Part shown: one piece after another, positions 38,068 to 45,965 of the stretch
How the letters are laid out: each line of letters begins with the position of its first letter
How positions within the stretch are numbered: the stretch's first letter is position 1
Assembly (NCBI GenBank): GCA_016870485.1
Contig: VGBM01000011.1
Coordinates: 1 to 56,594, forward strand
Direction of reading: 5' to 3'
Source: Actinomycetota bacterium
GTDB taxonomy: Bacteria; Actinomycetota; Thermoleophilia; Gaiellales; F1-60-MAGs149
DNA length: 56,594 bases
Program-made: the position numbers and the translations under genes
The notes under the pieces: model-generated
The model's input: only the letters and a program-made list of their open reading frames with translations
Databases searched by the model: none
Told to the model about the DNA's origin: nothing

Positions 38068-38422
38068 GCCCGCCGACCCAGCCGGGCACGCCCACCTCCG
38101 CCGGCGCCTCGACGGCGAGGGCGTGCAGCGCGGAGGCGAGCGCCGCGAGGCCGGCCGGCGTGTGCGGGAAGCGGCCCGGCACCACCAGCACCAGCCCGCC
38201 GTGGTCGCCGAGGTCGTCGTGGCGCCGCTTCAGGAGGCGCCCGAAGTCGCCGCGGTCCTCGGTCACGATCGCCCGCCCCTCGACGCGCATCCGGCGCAGG
38301 AGCTCCGCGTCGGCGCAGCCCCTTCGGTCGGGGCGCTCCTGCACGCCGACCGCGTCGCAGCCGAGGGCCCGCAGCCGCTCCGCGAGTCGCGCCGGGTAGT
38401 CCTCGTCGAGGAGGAGCCTCAC
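38045..38422 (-). CDS. DUF5615 PIN-like protein, putative toxin
   Basis: 125 residues. MRLLLDEDYPARLAERLRAL has the DUF5615 acidic start, RRMRVEGRAIVTEDRGDFGRL the second acidic site, both as in PIN/Mut7-C-like nucleases. DUF5615 genes commonly follow DUF433 antitoxin genes, as here. The protein is slightly longer than usual, with a Pro-rich tail. GTG 38422 overlaps the antitoxin stop (GTGA), so the two are coupled. RNase activity is inferred. Confidence 0.75.
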   Translation of the reverse strand: MRLLLDEDYPARLAERLRALGCDAVGVQERPDRRGCADAELLRRMRVEGRAIVTEDRGDFGRLLKRRHDDLGDHGGLVLVVPGRFPHTPAGLAALASALHALAVEAPAEVGVPGWVGGLSPPPAP

Positions 38423-38865
38423 GCCCCGCCGACGGCCGTGCGGCGGAGCGCGTCAGCCGCCTCGGCGGCCGCGGCCCGCTCGCGCAGCTGCGCCACCGCC
38501 TGCTCCTCCCGCCCGCGGTGGGCCGCGTGGTACGCGGCGCAGGCCTCGACGGCGCCCCACGGGATGCCGAAGTCCGCGGCGACGCGCGCGACGTCGCCGT
38601 CCGCGCCCGCGAGCGCGTCCACGACCCGGTGCACGTCGATGCGGTGCCCGACGAGGGCGCCGATCAGGACGCCGTGGGCGTCGCGGCGGCGGATCAGCGG
38701 ATGCTCGTCGCGCTCCATGCCCTCGAGGATGTAGCGCTCGACGAGCGCCGTGCGCGACACGCCGAGCTCCCGGGCGCGCGCGGTCACGCGCGCAAGCTGC
38801 GCGGGGTCGAGCCGGAGCGAGACGACGGCACGCGGGGGGCGGGCGGGTTCGGACGCCCGGCCCAT
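38419..38865 (-). CDS. RHH-DUF433 fusion, putative antitoxin
   Basis: 148 residues. The N-terminal ~50 form a ribbon-helix-helix segment (VVSLRLDPAQLARVTARARE, LGVSRTALVERYILEGM). A DUF433-like HTH follows (DAHGVLIGALVGHRIDVHRV, DVARVAADFGIPWGAVEACA), then a charged helix. Usual DUF433 antitoxins are only ~75-80 residues and lack the RHH, so two DNA-binding modules are joined here. An inverted repeat lies 8 nt upstream of ATG, suggesting autoregulation. Confidence 0.75.
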   Translation of the reverse strand: MGRASEPARPPRAVVSLRLDPAQLARVTARARELGVSRTALVERYILEGMERDEHPLIRRRDAHGVLIGALVGHRIDVHRVVDALAGADGDVARVAADFGIPWGAVEACAAYHAAHRGREEQAVAQLRERAAAAEAADALRRTAVGGA

Positions 38866-38873
38866 CCTGATAC

Positions 38874-38886
38874 GCCGTAATACGGC
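38874..38886. promoter_or_regulatory. Inverted repeat upstream of the antitoxin, candidate operator
   Basis: GCCGTA-A-TACGGC, a perfect 6-bp inverted repeat around one base, 8 nt before ATG 38865. Position and symmetry fit autoregulation by the RHH/HTH antitoxin. Confidence 0.45.
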
Positions 38887-38935
38887 CTGCGGCGAGGCGG
38901 TGCGGCGCCCGCGCGGGGCGCCGCACCGGCCGCGC

Positions 38936-40372
38936 CTAGAAGACGTCCCAGGTGATCTGCTTGGTCTCGCTCATGGCGTCGAGGATGAACGTCGAGAGCT
39001 CGCGCCCCGCGCCGGACTTCTTCGCGCCGCCGAACGGGGCCATCTGGTCCCAGTAGTTCGTGGTCTCGTTGATGTGGACGGTGCCGTGGCAGAGCTCCTC
39101 GGCGTAGCGCCAGGCGGTCCGCAGGTCCTCCGTGAAGACCGCCGCCGTCAGCCCGAACTCCGTCGCGTTGGCGATCCGGATCGCCTCGTCGTCGTCCGTG
39201 AAGGCGATGATCGGCGCGACGGGCCCGAACGTCTCCTCCCGGGCGATCCGCATGTCCTCCGTGACCCCGGTCACGATCGTCGGCTCGTGCAGCCGGCCCT
39301 CGGCGCCGCCGCCGTGGACGACGGTGGCGCCCTTGGCGATCGCATCGGCGACGTGCTCCTGCGTGCGCACGAGATTCGCGTCGGTGCAGACGGGCCCCAT
39401 GTCCGTGGCCTCGTCGAGCGGGTCGCCCAGCTTCAGCGCCTTGGTGCGCTCGACCAGCAGCTCGACGAAGCGGTCCTGGACGTCGCGGTGGACGAGGATC
39501 CGCTCGGCGGCCGTGCAGCACTGCCCGGCGAGGTAGAAGCAGCCCGTGATGGCGGCGTCGGCCGCCTTCTCGAGGTCGGCGTCGGCGCGCACGATCTGCG
39601 GGCCGTTGCCGCCCAGCTCCAGCACGCGGTTCTTGAGGCCCGCGTCGCGCGCGACCTGCTCGCCCGTGGTGACGGAGCCCGTGAAGACGACGCTGCCGAC
39701 GTCCTCGTGGCGGACCAGCTGGCCGCCGAGGTCGCCGTGGCCGTGCACGAGGTTGACGGTGCCCGCCGGGAAGCCGGCCTCGTGCAGCACGTCGACGAAC
39801 ATGTTGGCGCAGATCGGCGCGAGCTCGGACGGCTTCCAGACCAGCGTGCAGCCGAGCGCGAGCCCGTACACGATCGGGATGCCCGCGATGTCGACGGGGA
39901 AGTTCCAGGGGGTCACGCAGGCGACCACCCCGATCGGCTCCTGCACGACCATGATCCGCTTCGAGCCGGCCCGCTCCTGCGTCGACGGCAGGACCTGGCC
40001 GCGGTAGCGGATCACGTCCTCCGAGGCGCGCCGGAAGTGGTCGACGGTGAACTCGACCATCTCCTCCTCCGCCTCGCGGATCGTCTTGCCCGTCTCGCGG
40101 CTGATCATCTCGGCGATCGCGGGCGAGCGCTCGAGGCAGACGTCGTACGCGCGGCGCAGGAGGTCGACGCGCTGCATCAGCGGCGTCCGCCGCCAGGCCG
40201 GGAACGCCGCCTTCGCGGCCGCCACGGCGGCCTCCAGCTGGGCGTCCGTCGCCACGTTGACGGTGCCGACGAGCGACCCGTCGTAGGGGCTGTGCACCTC
40301 GATCGGCGCGCCGTCGCCCTCCTGCCATTCGCCGCCGATGAACGCGCCCGGGTGCGTCGCCGTGGTCGCCAT
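38936..40372 (-). CDS. NAD(P)-dependent aldehyde dehydrogenase
   Basis: 478 residues, complete. PWNFPVDIAGIPIVYGLALG (coenzyme-site Asn), VFTGSVTTGEQVA, LELGGNGPQIV (general-base Glu), AGQCCTAAERILV (catalytic Cys is the second), EETFGPVAPIIAF and PFGGAKKSGAGREL. Overall it resembles succinate-semialdehyde or benzaldehyde-type dehydrogenases; the substrate cannot be fixed. GGAGGGAGG precedes ATG 40372. A TAGCCT box farther upstream may be its -10. Confidence 0.92.
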   Translation of the reverse strand: MATTATHPGAFIGGEWQEGDGAPIEVHSPYDGSLVGTVNVATDAQLEAAVAAAKAAFPAWRRTPLMQRVDLLRRAYDVCLERSPAIAEMISRETGKTIREAEEEMVEFTVDHFRRASEDVIRYRGQVLPSTQERAGSKRIMVVQEPIGVVACVTPWNFPVDIAGIPIVYGLALGCTLVWKPSELAPICANMFVDVLHEAGFPAGTVNLVHGHGDLGGQLVRHEDVGSVVFTGSVTTGEQVARDAGLKNRVLELGGNGPQIVRADADLEKAADAAITGCFYLAGQCCTAAERILVHRDVQDRFVELLVERTKALKLGDPLDEATDMGPVCTDANLVRTQEHVADAIAKGATVVHGGGAEGRLHEPTIVTGVTEDMRIAREETFGPVAPIIAFTDDDEAIRIANATEFGLTAAVFTEDLRTAWRYAEELCHGTVHINETTNYWDQMAPFGGAKKSGAGRELSTFILDAMSETKQITWDVF

Positions 40373-40467
40373 GCTGCTCGCCTCCCTCCGGCCGGGGGCC
40401 GGTCCGTTGAGCGCAGGCTAGCCGACCGGGGCGGGCCGCGGGAGGCGGGGGCCCGGGCACGCGAAAG

Positions 40468-40509
40468 GGGCCCCTGCGGGACCGGCCGGAGCCGGCCCCG
40501 CAGGGGCCC
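40468..40509 (-). terminator. Intrinsic terminator of the APC permease gene
   Basis: A 19-bp stem with a single mismatch (arms 40468-40486 and 40491-40509, loop CGGA) lies 17 bp after the permease stop. On the minus strand it is followed by CTTTCGCG, so the T tract is short. It insulates the aldehyde dehydrogenase gene. Confidence 0.75.
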
Positions 40510-40525
40510 TGACGGAGCGTCCGGG

Positions 40526-42103
40526 CTAGTCGCCCGAGGTGCGAGCCGGGGGCGTCTGCCCCATCAGCTCGTAGACGTGCGCCGCGGGCTCCTCCTCGGA
40601 CTTGTCCCTGAAGGAGAACTTCCGGCCGACCTGCTTCTGGCCGATGATGTACCCGACGATCGCGACCACCATCGTACCGACGAAGATCCCGATCGCGAGG
40701 CTGCGGTACCCCGTGACGTCCTCGCCCTTGACGAGGTAGCCGGTGTACTGCATGTTAGCGACCCCGACGACCGTGCCGACCGTGTTGACCGTGAGGCAGA
40801 CCCAGGCCGCCAGGATCCAGAAGGACCCGAGCTTGAGCGGACGGGGCCAGGTTGGCCGGTCCCGGCGCAGGAGCAGGAAGCCCGACAGCGCGAGGATGTG
40901 TGCGAGCACGTAGCCGATGTTGCCGGCGAGCAGCGTGAACAGCAGCGACGGCATGAAGAACAGCAGGAACAGGTTCAGCACCATGTCGAAGGCCATGGCC
41001 CGGCCCGGCACACTCTCCTTGTTCAGCTTCGCGAGCCACGTGACGGTCAGGCCCTCCTTGGCCATGCCGTACAGGGCACGCGAGCCGTCCATCGTCGCCG
41101 TGTTCATCGAGAGCAGGAGCCCCGCGCAGATGAACACGGTGAACACCGCGCCGAGGAACGTTCCGACGGTGTTGTTGAGCGCGGTCGTCAGGTAGGCGAT
41201 GTAGGTCAGGTCACCGGCGATCACGTCGAGGCCGACCGCCGCCACGACGCTCAGCGGGAGCAGCAGGCACAGCACCACGCCCATGATCGACGTCGCGGCC
41301 ACGGCGAGGCGCGTGTCCTCCTTCGTGTCGTGGTACTCGGGGGCAAAGGTCGCGGGCGCCTCGGGGAAGTACGAGGACCACGCGATCACCCAGAACCACA
41401 CGATGCCGAGGATGATGGCCTGCGTTAAGCCCGGCGTCCCGCCGTAGAACTCCACGTTCGCGTTGATCGTCGCGGTGTTCCAGGCGAAGTCGACGGTGCT
41501 GAGCTTGCCCTGGATGATCGGGATCAGCGCCAGCGATGCGACCGGGATCACCATCATCAGGGCCGTCGCGTACGAGAACCACACCGCCGGCCGCATCCCG
41601 AAGTAGTTGAACAGGAAGCAGGCGAGGATGCAGACCGCGCCGATCAGGCGCGGGTACGTGATGTCGAAGCTGAAGAGCCCGAAGCTGAGGACGTTGACGG
41701 ACCAGTCGAGCGCCCCCGGGTTGAACCGGGAGAGCAGCAGCGTGCCGATGATGCCGCCGTAGATGGCGAGCACGGACGACCACGCGAACCAGTAGCCGAA
41801 CGTGGCGATCGGCCCGGCCAGCGAGAAGTGCTGGCGCCAGCCCTCCTTGGCGAACATCGACAGACCGCCAGACTTGTCGGGAAACATCGCCGCGGGCTCC
41901 GCGTAGATGTACGCCGCGAGGCCGCCGACGATCGCCGACATGAACCAGATCGTCGACGCCCAGATGGGCCCGAGGGTGATGACGGACCCTGCGATGCCCG
42001 CGAGGATGAATCCCGGGCCGGCGAGCCCGATGACGAACCCGTCGTACCACCGCATGGTCTTGATCAAACCAACCTGATCGAGCGTTACCTCCGCTCCTGG
42101 CAT
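40526..42103 (-). CDS. APC-superfamily amino acid permease
   Basis: 525 residues with 12 or more helices. N-terminal region: WYDGFVIGLAGPGFILAGIA, then WFMSAIVGGLAAYIYAEPAA with the APC signature and FPDKSGGLSMFAKEGW. Later GTFLGAVFTVFICAGLLLSM and NTATMDGSRALYGMAKEGLT are typical of this superfamily. The C-terminal 40 residues are charged and cytoplasmic. Substrate (amino acid, amine) unknown. GGAGGAG before ATG. It is divergent from the zinc-ribbon/UspA pair. Confidence 0.9.
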   Translation of the reverse strand: MPGAEVTLDQVGLIKTMRWYDGFVIGLAGPGFILAGIAGSVITLGPIWASTIWFMSAIVGGLAAYIYAEPAAMFPDKSGGLSMFAKEGWRQHFSLAGPIATFGYWFAWSSVLAIYGGIIGTLLLSRFNPGALDWSVNVLSFGLFSFDITYPRLIGAVCILACFLFNYFGMRPAVWFSYATALMMVIPVASLALIPIIQGKLSTVDFAWNTATINANVEFYGGTPGLTQAIILGIVWFWVIAWSSYFPEAPATFAPEYHDTKEDTRLAVAATSIMGVVLCLLLPLSVVAAVGLDVIAGDLTYIAYLTTALNNTVGTFLGAVFTVFICAGLLLSMNTATMDGSRALYGMAKEGLTVTWLAKLNKESVPGRAMAFDMVLNLFLLFFMPSLLFTLLAGNIGYVLAHILALSGFLLLRRDRPTWPRPLKLGSFWILAAWVCLTVNTVGTVVGVANMQYTGYLVKGEDVTGYRSLAIGIFVGTMVVAIVGYIIGQKQVGRKFSFRDKSEEEPAAHVYELMGQTPPARTSGD

Positions 42104-42145
42104 GACTCCTCCTACTCCCGACCCGGCTCTGCTTCCGGGCTCACC

Positions 42146-42190
42146 GCAACCGTACAGATAGCGGTTGCCGTTGCATGGAGATACGGCAAC
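42146..42190. promoter_or_regulatory. Cluster of nested inverted repeats between divergent genes
   Basis: GCAACCG (42146-42152) pairs with CGGTTGC (42162-42168), and GTTGCCGT (42164-42171) pairs with ACGGCAAC (42183-42190); three copies of one half-site share the middle arm. It lies between the permease (minus) and the zinc-ribbon gene (plus). Likely operator for one regulator of both. Confidence 0.4.
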
Positions 42191-42199
42191 AATGAGCCG

Positions 42200-42562
42200 A
42201 TGCCCGTCGCCCCGATCGTGGTCCGCTGCCCCTGCGGCGTCGAAACCCGCGCCGACGCGGGCGACGCCGTCACCTGCACGGGCTGCGGTGCGCGCTACGA
42301 CACGGCGGCCGAGGCGAAGACTCTGAACGTGCTGGCCAATCGCACGCAGCGCCAGTTCCGCTACCTGTCGCGGGCGGGGCTCGGCGCGGTCGGCCTGGCC
42401 GGTCTCGCCGGGCTCTCGCAGTTCCAGGTCCCGGGCCTCGTGGTCGGCGCCGGGGTCGTCGCGTTGGGGTGGTACGTGCTGCTGATGCCGTGGATGAAGC
42501 GGCGGCTGCTCGCCAAGGCCGCGACGCTCTTCACCCCGGTCGTCGCGCCCAAGCGACGATGA
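42200..42562 (+). CDS. Small zinc-ribbon membrane protein
   Basis: 120 residues. CPCG near residue 11 and CTGC near 26 look like a zinc ribbon; two helices follow (AGLGAVGLAGLAGLSQF, VPGLVVGAGVVALGWYVLLM) and a basic tail. Function unknown. The stop overlaps the next start as ATGA. ATG 42200 is supported by an AACAAT box 6 nt upstream; the frame is open for a long way before it. Confidence 0.65.
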   Translation: MPVAPIVVRCPCGVETRADAGDAVTCTGCGARYDTAAEAKTLNVLANRTQRQFRYLSRAGLGAVGLAGLAGLSQFQVPGLVVGAGVVALGWYVLLMPWMKRRLLAKAATLFTPVVAPKRR

Positions 42563-43026
42563 GCACCGCCGTCCGGGACCGCGCGCCGGCCGCCCCGGCG
42601 GCCCCCGAGCAGACCGAGCGCCGCCCCGTGATGCTCGTCTCCCTCGACATCTCGTTCGACGAGGAGCTCGTCCGATCCGCGATCGAGGCGGCGATCGAGG
42701 CGGGCTCGGAGCTCCTGATCTGCCTCGCCGTGACCCTGCCGACGGCCAACGCGAACGCGGCGGCGCGGCGCACCATGGGCAACCCCGTGGTGCGCGAGGA
42801 GATGCAGCGGATCCGCGATCGGGCCCGTGACGCCGGCGCGAAGGCCAGGACCGTGCTCTACAGCTCGCCGCGGCCCGTGCAGGCCCTGTTCGGGGTCGCG
42901 GAGTCGCACGGGATCGGCCTGCTCGTGTTCGGGCCGGACCGGCGCCGCTACGGGCGGCTGCGCTTCCGCTGGCACCTGCACCGCATCAGGCGCAACACGA
43001 CCTGCCTCGTCCTCCCGCTCGAGTAG
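42559..43026 (+). CDS. Universal stress protein-like (UspA fold)
   Basis: 155 residues: VMLVSLDISFDEELVRSAIE, then AGSELLICLAVTLP, ARDAGAKARTVLYSSPRPVQ, ALFGVAESHGIGLLVFGPDR and CLVLPLE follow the beta-alpha order of UspA. The ATP-binding GxxGxxxxS motif is not intact (GPDRRRYGRLRF), so it probably does not bind ATP. Coupled to the zinc-ribbon gene by a 4-nt overlap. Confidence 0.7.
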   Translation: MSTAVRDRAPAAPAAPEQTERRPVMLVSLDISFDEELVRSAIEAAIEAGSELLICLAVTLPTANANAAARRTMGNPVVREEMQRIRDRARDAGAKARTVLYSSPRPVQALFGVAESHGIGLLVFGPDRRRYGRLRFRWHLHRIRRNTTCLVLPLE

Positions 43027-43029
43027 CGG

Positions 43030-44481
43030 CTAGTAGCGGGCGGGCACGCCGACGAGCGCGCGGCGCACGGCGTCGTCGAACGACATCCGCCCCTTCGGCA
43101 CGAGCCGGAGGATGTCGTCGTTGAGGCAGATGGTCTCGTTGCGCAGGCCCTCGACGAGCGGCCGCGCGATCTTCGTGTCCACATCGGTGACGAAACCGCA
43201 CCAGAGCGACGAGAGCTTGGGCGAGAGGACGGGCACGGGCAGGATCATCGGCTTGCGGCGCCCCGCGAGGACAGCGGTCCGCTCCATCATCTCCTGGAAG
43301 GTCATGATGTCGGGCCCGCCGACGTCGAGGGTGCGGCCGAAGGCCCCCGGCAGGTCGCAGACGCCGACCAGGTAGTCGCGCAGGTCGGCGAAGGCGATCG
43401 GCTGCGAGCGCGTCGTCACCCAGCGCGGCGTCACCATCGCGGGCAGCCGGTGCACGAGGTCGCGCATCATCTGGAAGGAGGCGCTGTGCTGCCCGATCAC
43501 CATCGCGGCCCGGAGCGTCGTCACCGGCACGCTCCCCTCCGCGAGGACGGCGCCCGTCTCGTGGCGGCTCTGGAGGTGGTGCGAGAGGTCCGGCTCGTCG
43601 TCGCCGAGGCCGCCCATGTAGATGATCTGGCGCACGCTGGCCTGCGCGGCCGCGGCGGCGCAGTTCGCGGCGGCCCGCCGGTCGAGCTCGGCGAAGTCGC
43701 CGCCCGACCCCATCGAGTGCACGAGCCAGAAGACGACCTCGAGGTCCGCGAACGCGCGGTCGAGCGACTCGCGGTCGAGGGCGTCGCCGGGCACGACCTC
43801 GACGTCGCGGACCCGCTCGAGGTCCGCGTTGGGGCGGCGCACGATCGCCCGCACCGTGGCGCCCTGGTCGCGCAGCTCGGGCACCAGCCGGCGGCCGATG
43901 TACCCGGAGGCGCCGACCACGCCGACGCGCACGCCCTCGAGGCGCCCGCCCGTGTCGATCGGCGGCGGCGCGACGGGGATCGGGTCGATCACGGCCGCGA
44001 TGCGGCGCAGGCTGCGCGTCGTGACGAAGCGGTGCACGAGGTGCTGGACGAGGGTGTACGGCGCGGCGATCGGGAAGGTCGTCGCCTTGAGCCGCTCGAA
44101 GCGCGGCCGGTAGCCGTCCACCACGACGCCGAGGCGGACGCGCTCGCCCTCGACGGCGGCGACGATCCTCAGCTCTCCGGCCGCCCCGGAGCAGGCCTGG
44201 CCGCCCGTGATCGGGAAGCCGACCTCAATGCCGCCTGCCACCTCGTCGACCTGGGCCTCGGCGAAGCGCAGGATCTCGATTCCCGAGCGGGCCACGACGA
44301 GGCGGATCGGCCCGAGCGGGTCGCCCTCGGCCCGCACCGCGCCCTTCAGCGACTCGACGAGGCTCGTCCAGTAGGCGGCGGCGATGGCACGCGCCGACGC
44401 GGGCGTCGGCGGCACCACGGGGTGCAGCGGGCGGAGCCAGTACTCGCTGTGCTGGTTGGCGACGCTCGTCCAGTACTCCAC
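43030..44481 (-). CDS. NAD(P)-binding epimerase/NmrA-type protein with extra N-terminal domain
   Basis: 483 residues. The first ~160 are an unrecognised domain (EYWLRPLHPVVPPTPASARA, RLVVARSGIEILRFAEAQVD). The rest is an atypical SDR: GVVGASGYIGRRLVPELRDQ, FWLVHSMGSGGDFAELDRRA, QIIYMGGLGDD and VIGQHSASFQMMRDLVHRLP. Known relatives carry a DUF2867 domain after the Rossmann domain; here extra sequence is in front. Start GTG 44481 is the best in-frame choice but has no clear ribosome-binding site. Confidence 0.8.
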   Translation of the reverse strand: MEYWTSVANQHSEYWLRPLHPVVPPTPASARAIAAAYWTSLVESLKGAVRAEGDPLGPIRLVVARSGIEILRFAEAQVDEVAGGIEVGFPITGGQACSGAAGELRIVAAVEGERVRLGVVVDGYRPRFERLKATTFPIAAPYTLVQHLVHRFVTTRSLRRIAAVIDPIPVAPPPIDTGGRLEGVRVGVVGASGYIGRRLVPELRDQGATVRAIVRRPNADLERVRDVEVVPGDALDRESLDRAFADLEVVFWLVHSMGSGGDFAELDRRAAANCAAAAAQASVRQIIYMGGLGDDEPDLSHHLQSRHETGAVLAEGSVPVTTLRAAMVIGQHSASFQMMRDLVHRLPAMVTPRWVTTRSQPIAFADLRDYLVGVCDLPGAFGRTLDVGGPDIMTFQEMMERTAVLAGRRKPMILPVPVLSPKLSSLWCGFVTDVDTKIARPLVEGLRNETICLNDDILRLVPKGRMSFDDAVRRALVGVPARY

Positions 44482-44516
44482 ATTTACGACTTCGCACGCG
44501 GCGGTCCCGCGGCGCG

Positions 44517-45377
44517 TCAGGCGCGCGCGTCGGCGATCCGCTCGAGGTGGTGCTCGCGGGCGACCCGCGTCAGCTCGGCCATCCGCCGGGCGCGGTCGGG
44601 GTCGACGCGGTTCTGGGTCTTGCCGTCGACCTTCAGCGAGGTGCCGACGATGATGCCGTCGGCGGTCTCGAGGATGCGCTCGGCCGTGTCGTGGCGGACG
44701 CCCGTGTTGGCGAGGACGGGCAGGTCGGGGCAGGCCGCCTTGGCCTCCTCGAGGTCGGCGAAGCGGAACGCCGAGCCGGCGCGCGGACCGGAGATCAGCG
44801 CGGCCTCGCAGCCGAAGAAGCGTGCGCCCTGCGCGCGGTCGGCGACGGTGCGCGAGCCGAGCGGCGACGCGAACTCCGGCGTCAGGTTCGTGAAGACGGC
44901 GATGTCGTCGGCGCCGATCGAGTGCCGGTACGAGAAGGCGGCGCCCGGGTCGGGGCGCAGCTGGCCCATGTCTGACTCGTACACGCCGACGAAGACCTCG
45001 CGCACGAAGCACGCGCCCACGGCGCGCCCGACGGCGAGCGTGGCGAACGGGTCCCACAGCATGTCGATGCCGAGCGGCCGCTCGAGCTCCGGCTCGATCT
45101 CGCCGACCACGGCGGCCATCGCCGTCGCCTGCTCCATCGTCACCTCGACGCGGTACGGCAGGTCGCCCTCGTTGCAGAACAGGATCGCGTCGACGCCGGC
45201 GTCCTGGCAGACGAGGGCGTCGTGACGGGCCGCCTCCACGATCGGCCGCATGCCCGCCTCGCGGTCGAAGGCGGGCGAGCCGGGCAGGGCGAGCAGGTGG
45301 ACGACGCCGATCAACGGCTTCGGCACGCCGAAGACCCGCTCCATCGCCATGTCCGCGGGCATGCCCGTCCCCTCCAT
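44517..45377 (-). CDS. BtpA/SgcQ family TIM-barrel protein
   Basis: 286 residues. Signatures: PLIGVVHLLALPGSPAFD, ALVCQDAGVDAILFCNEGDL, ACFVREVFVGVYESDMG, VFTNLTPEFASPLG and GIIVGTSLKVDGKTQNRVDP. BtpA was described in photosystem I assembly, but homologues are common in non-photosynthetic bacteria next to sugar genes, with unknown activity. ATG 45377 is chosen because TACCCT lies 6 nt before it; ATG 45362 is an alternative. Confidence 0.88.
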   Translation of the reverse strand: MEGTGMPADMAMERVFGVPKPLIGVVHLLALPGSPAFDREAGMRPIVEAARHDALVCQDAGVDAILFCNEGDLPYRVEVTMEQATAMAAVVGEIEPELERPLGIDMLWDPFATLAVGRAVGACFVREVFVGVYESDMGQLRPDPGAAFSYRHSIGADDIAVFTNLTPEFASPLGSRTVADRAQGARFFGCEAALISGPRAGSAFRFADLEEAKAACPDLPVLANTGVRHDTAERILETADGIIVGTSLKVDGKTQNRVDPDRARRMAELTRVAREHHLERIADARA

Positions 45378-45383
45378 GGCGTG

Positions 45384-45389
45384 AGGGTA
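45384..45389 (-). promoter_or_regulatory. -10 box TACCCT of a leaderless promoter
   Basis: On the minus strand TACCCT ends 6 nt before ATG 45377. Confidence 0.5.
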
Positions 45390-45470
45390 CCCGCCGCGCG
45401 GGGGGCACCGCAACCGGGAACCCCGCAGCCGGGCGCGCTCCCCGGCCCCGCGGCGTGGCAGACTGCCGCC

Positions 45471-45965
45471 ATGTCCGAGCTGCTCGAGCTGCCCGACGGC
45501 GCCGGCGCGGTCGACCCGGCCGCGCACGGCTTCGCGTGCGGCGCGATCCGCCTCGCCGTCGTGGGGGCCGAGGGCCACCCGCTCGACTTCTCCGCCGACC
45601 CCGTGCGGGCGGCGATCGCCGGGGCGCTCGCGCCGGACCCGCTCGACCCGTTCCCCGCCGACGCGCTGCGGCCGTTCGCACCGGCCGCCCTCGCCGCCCT
45701 CGACGCGGCGGTGCCCGGCCACCCGGAGCTCGACCGGCTCGCGCCGATCTGGCGGCCGCGCCTCCTCGCCCTCGCGGGGCGCCAGGCCGAGCTGACGGGC
45801 GAGGAGGCCGTGATCCTGCGCTTCGAGGAGCGCCTGCGCGAGCTCGAGCGCGGCATGGGCGAGGCGCAGGCCGCGGGCGACGAGGACCGCCGCGAGGCGC
45901 TGCACGCGAAGTACATCGAGGTCGGCACCACCTACGCCGGGCGGCTGGCGGCGCGTGGCGGCTGA
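45471..45965 (+). CDS. Hypothetical protein upstream of tilS
   Basis: 164 residues, no known motif. The first two thirds are Ala/Pro/Asp rich; the last third contains a charged helix pair (VILRFEERLRELERGMGEAQ, DRREALHAKYIEVGTTYAGR). Overlaps tilS by 11 nt, so it is the first gene of a tilS-hpt operon. CAGACT 6 nt before ATG is a weak -10. Confidence 0.65.
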   Translation: MSELLELPDGAGAVDPAAHGFACGAIRLAVVGAEGHPLDFSADPVRAAIAGALAPDPLDPFPADALRPFAPAALAALDAAVPGHPELDRLAPIWRPRLLALAGRQAELTGEEAVILRFEERLRELERGMGEAQAAGDEDRREALHAKYIEVGTTYAGRLAARGG

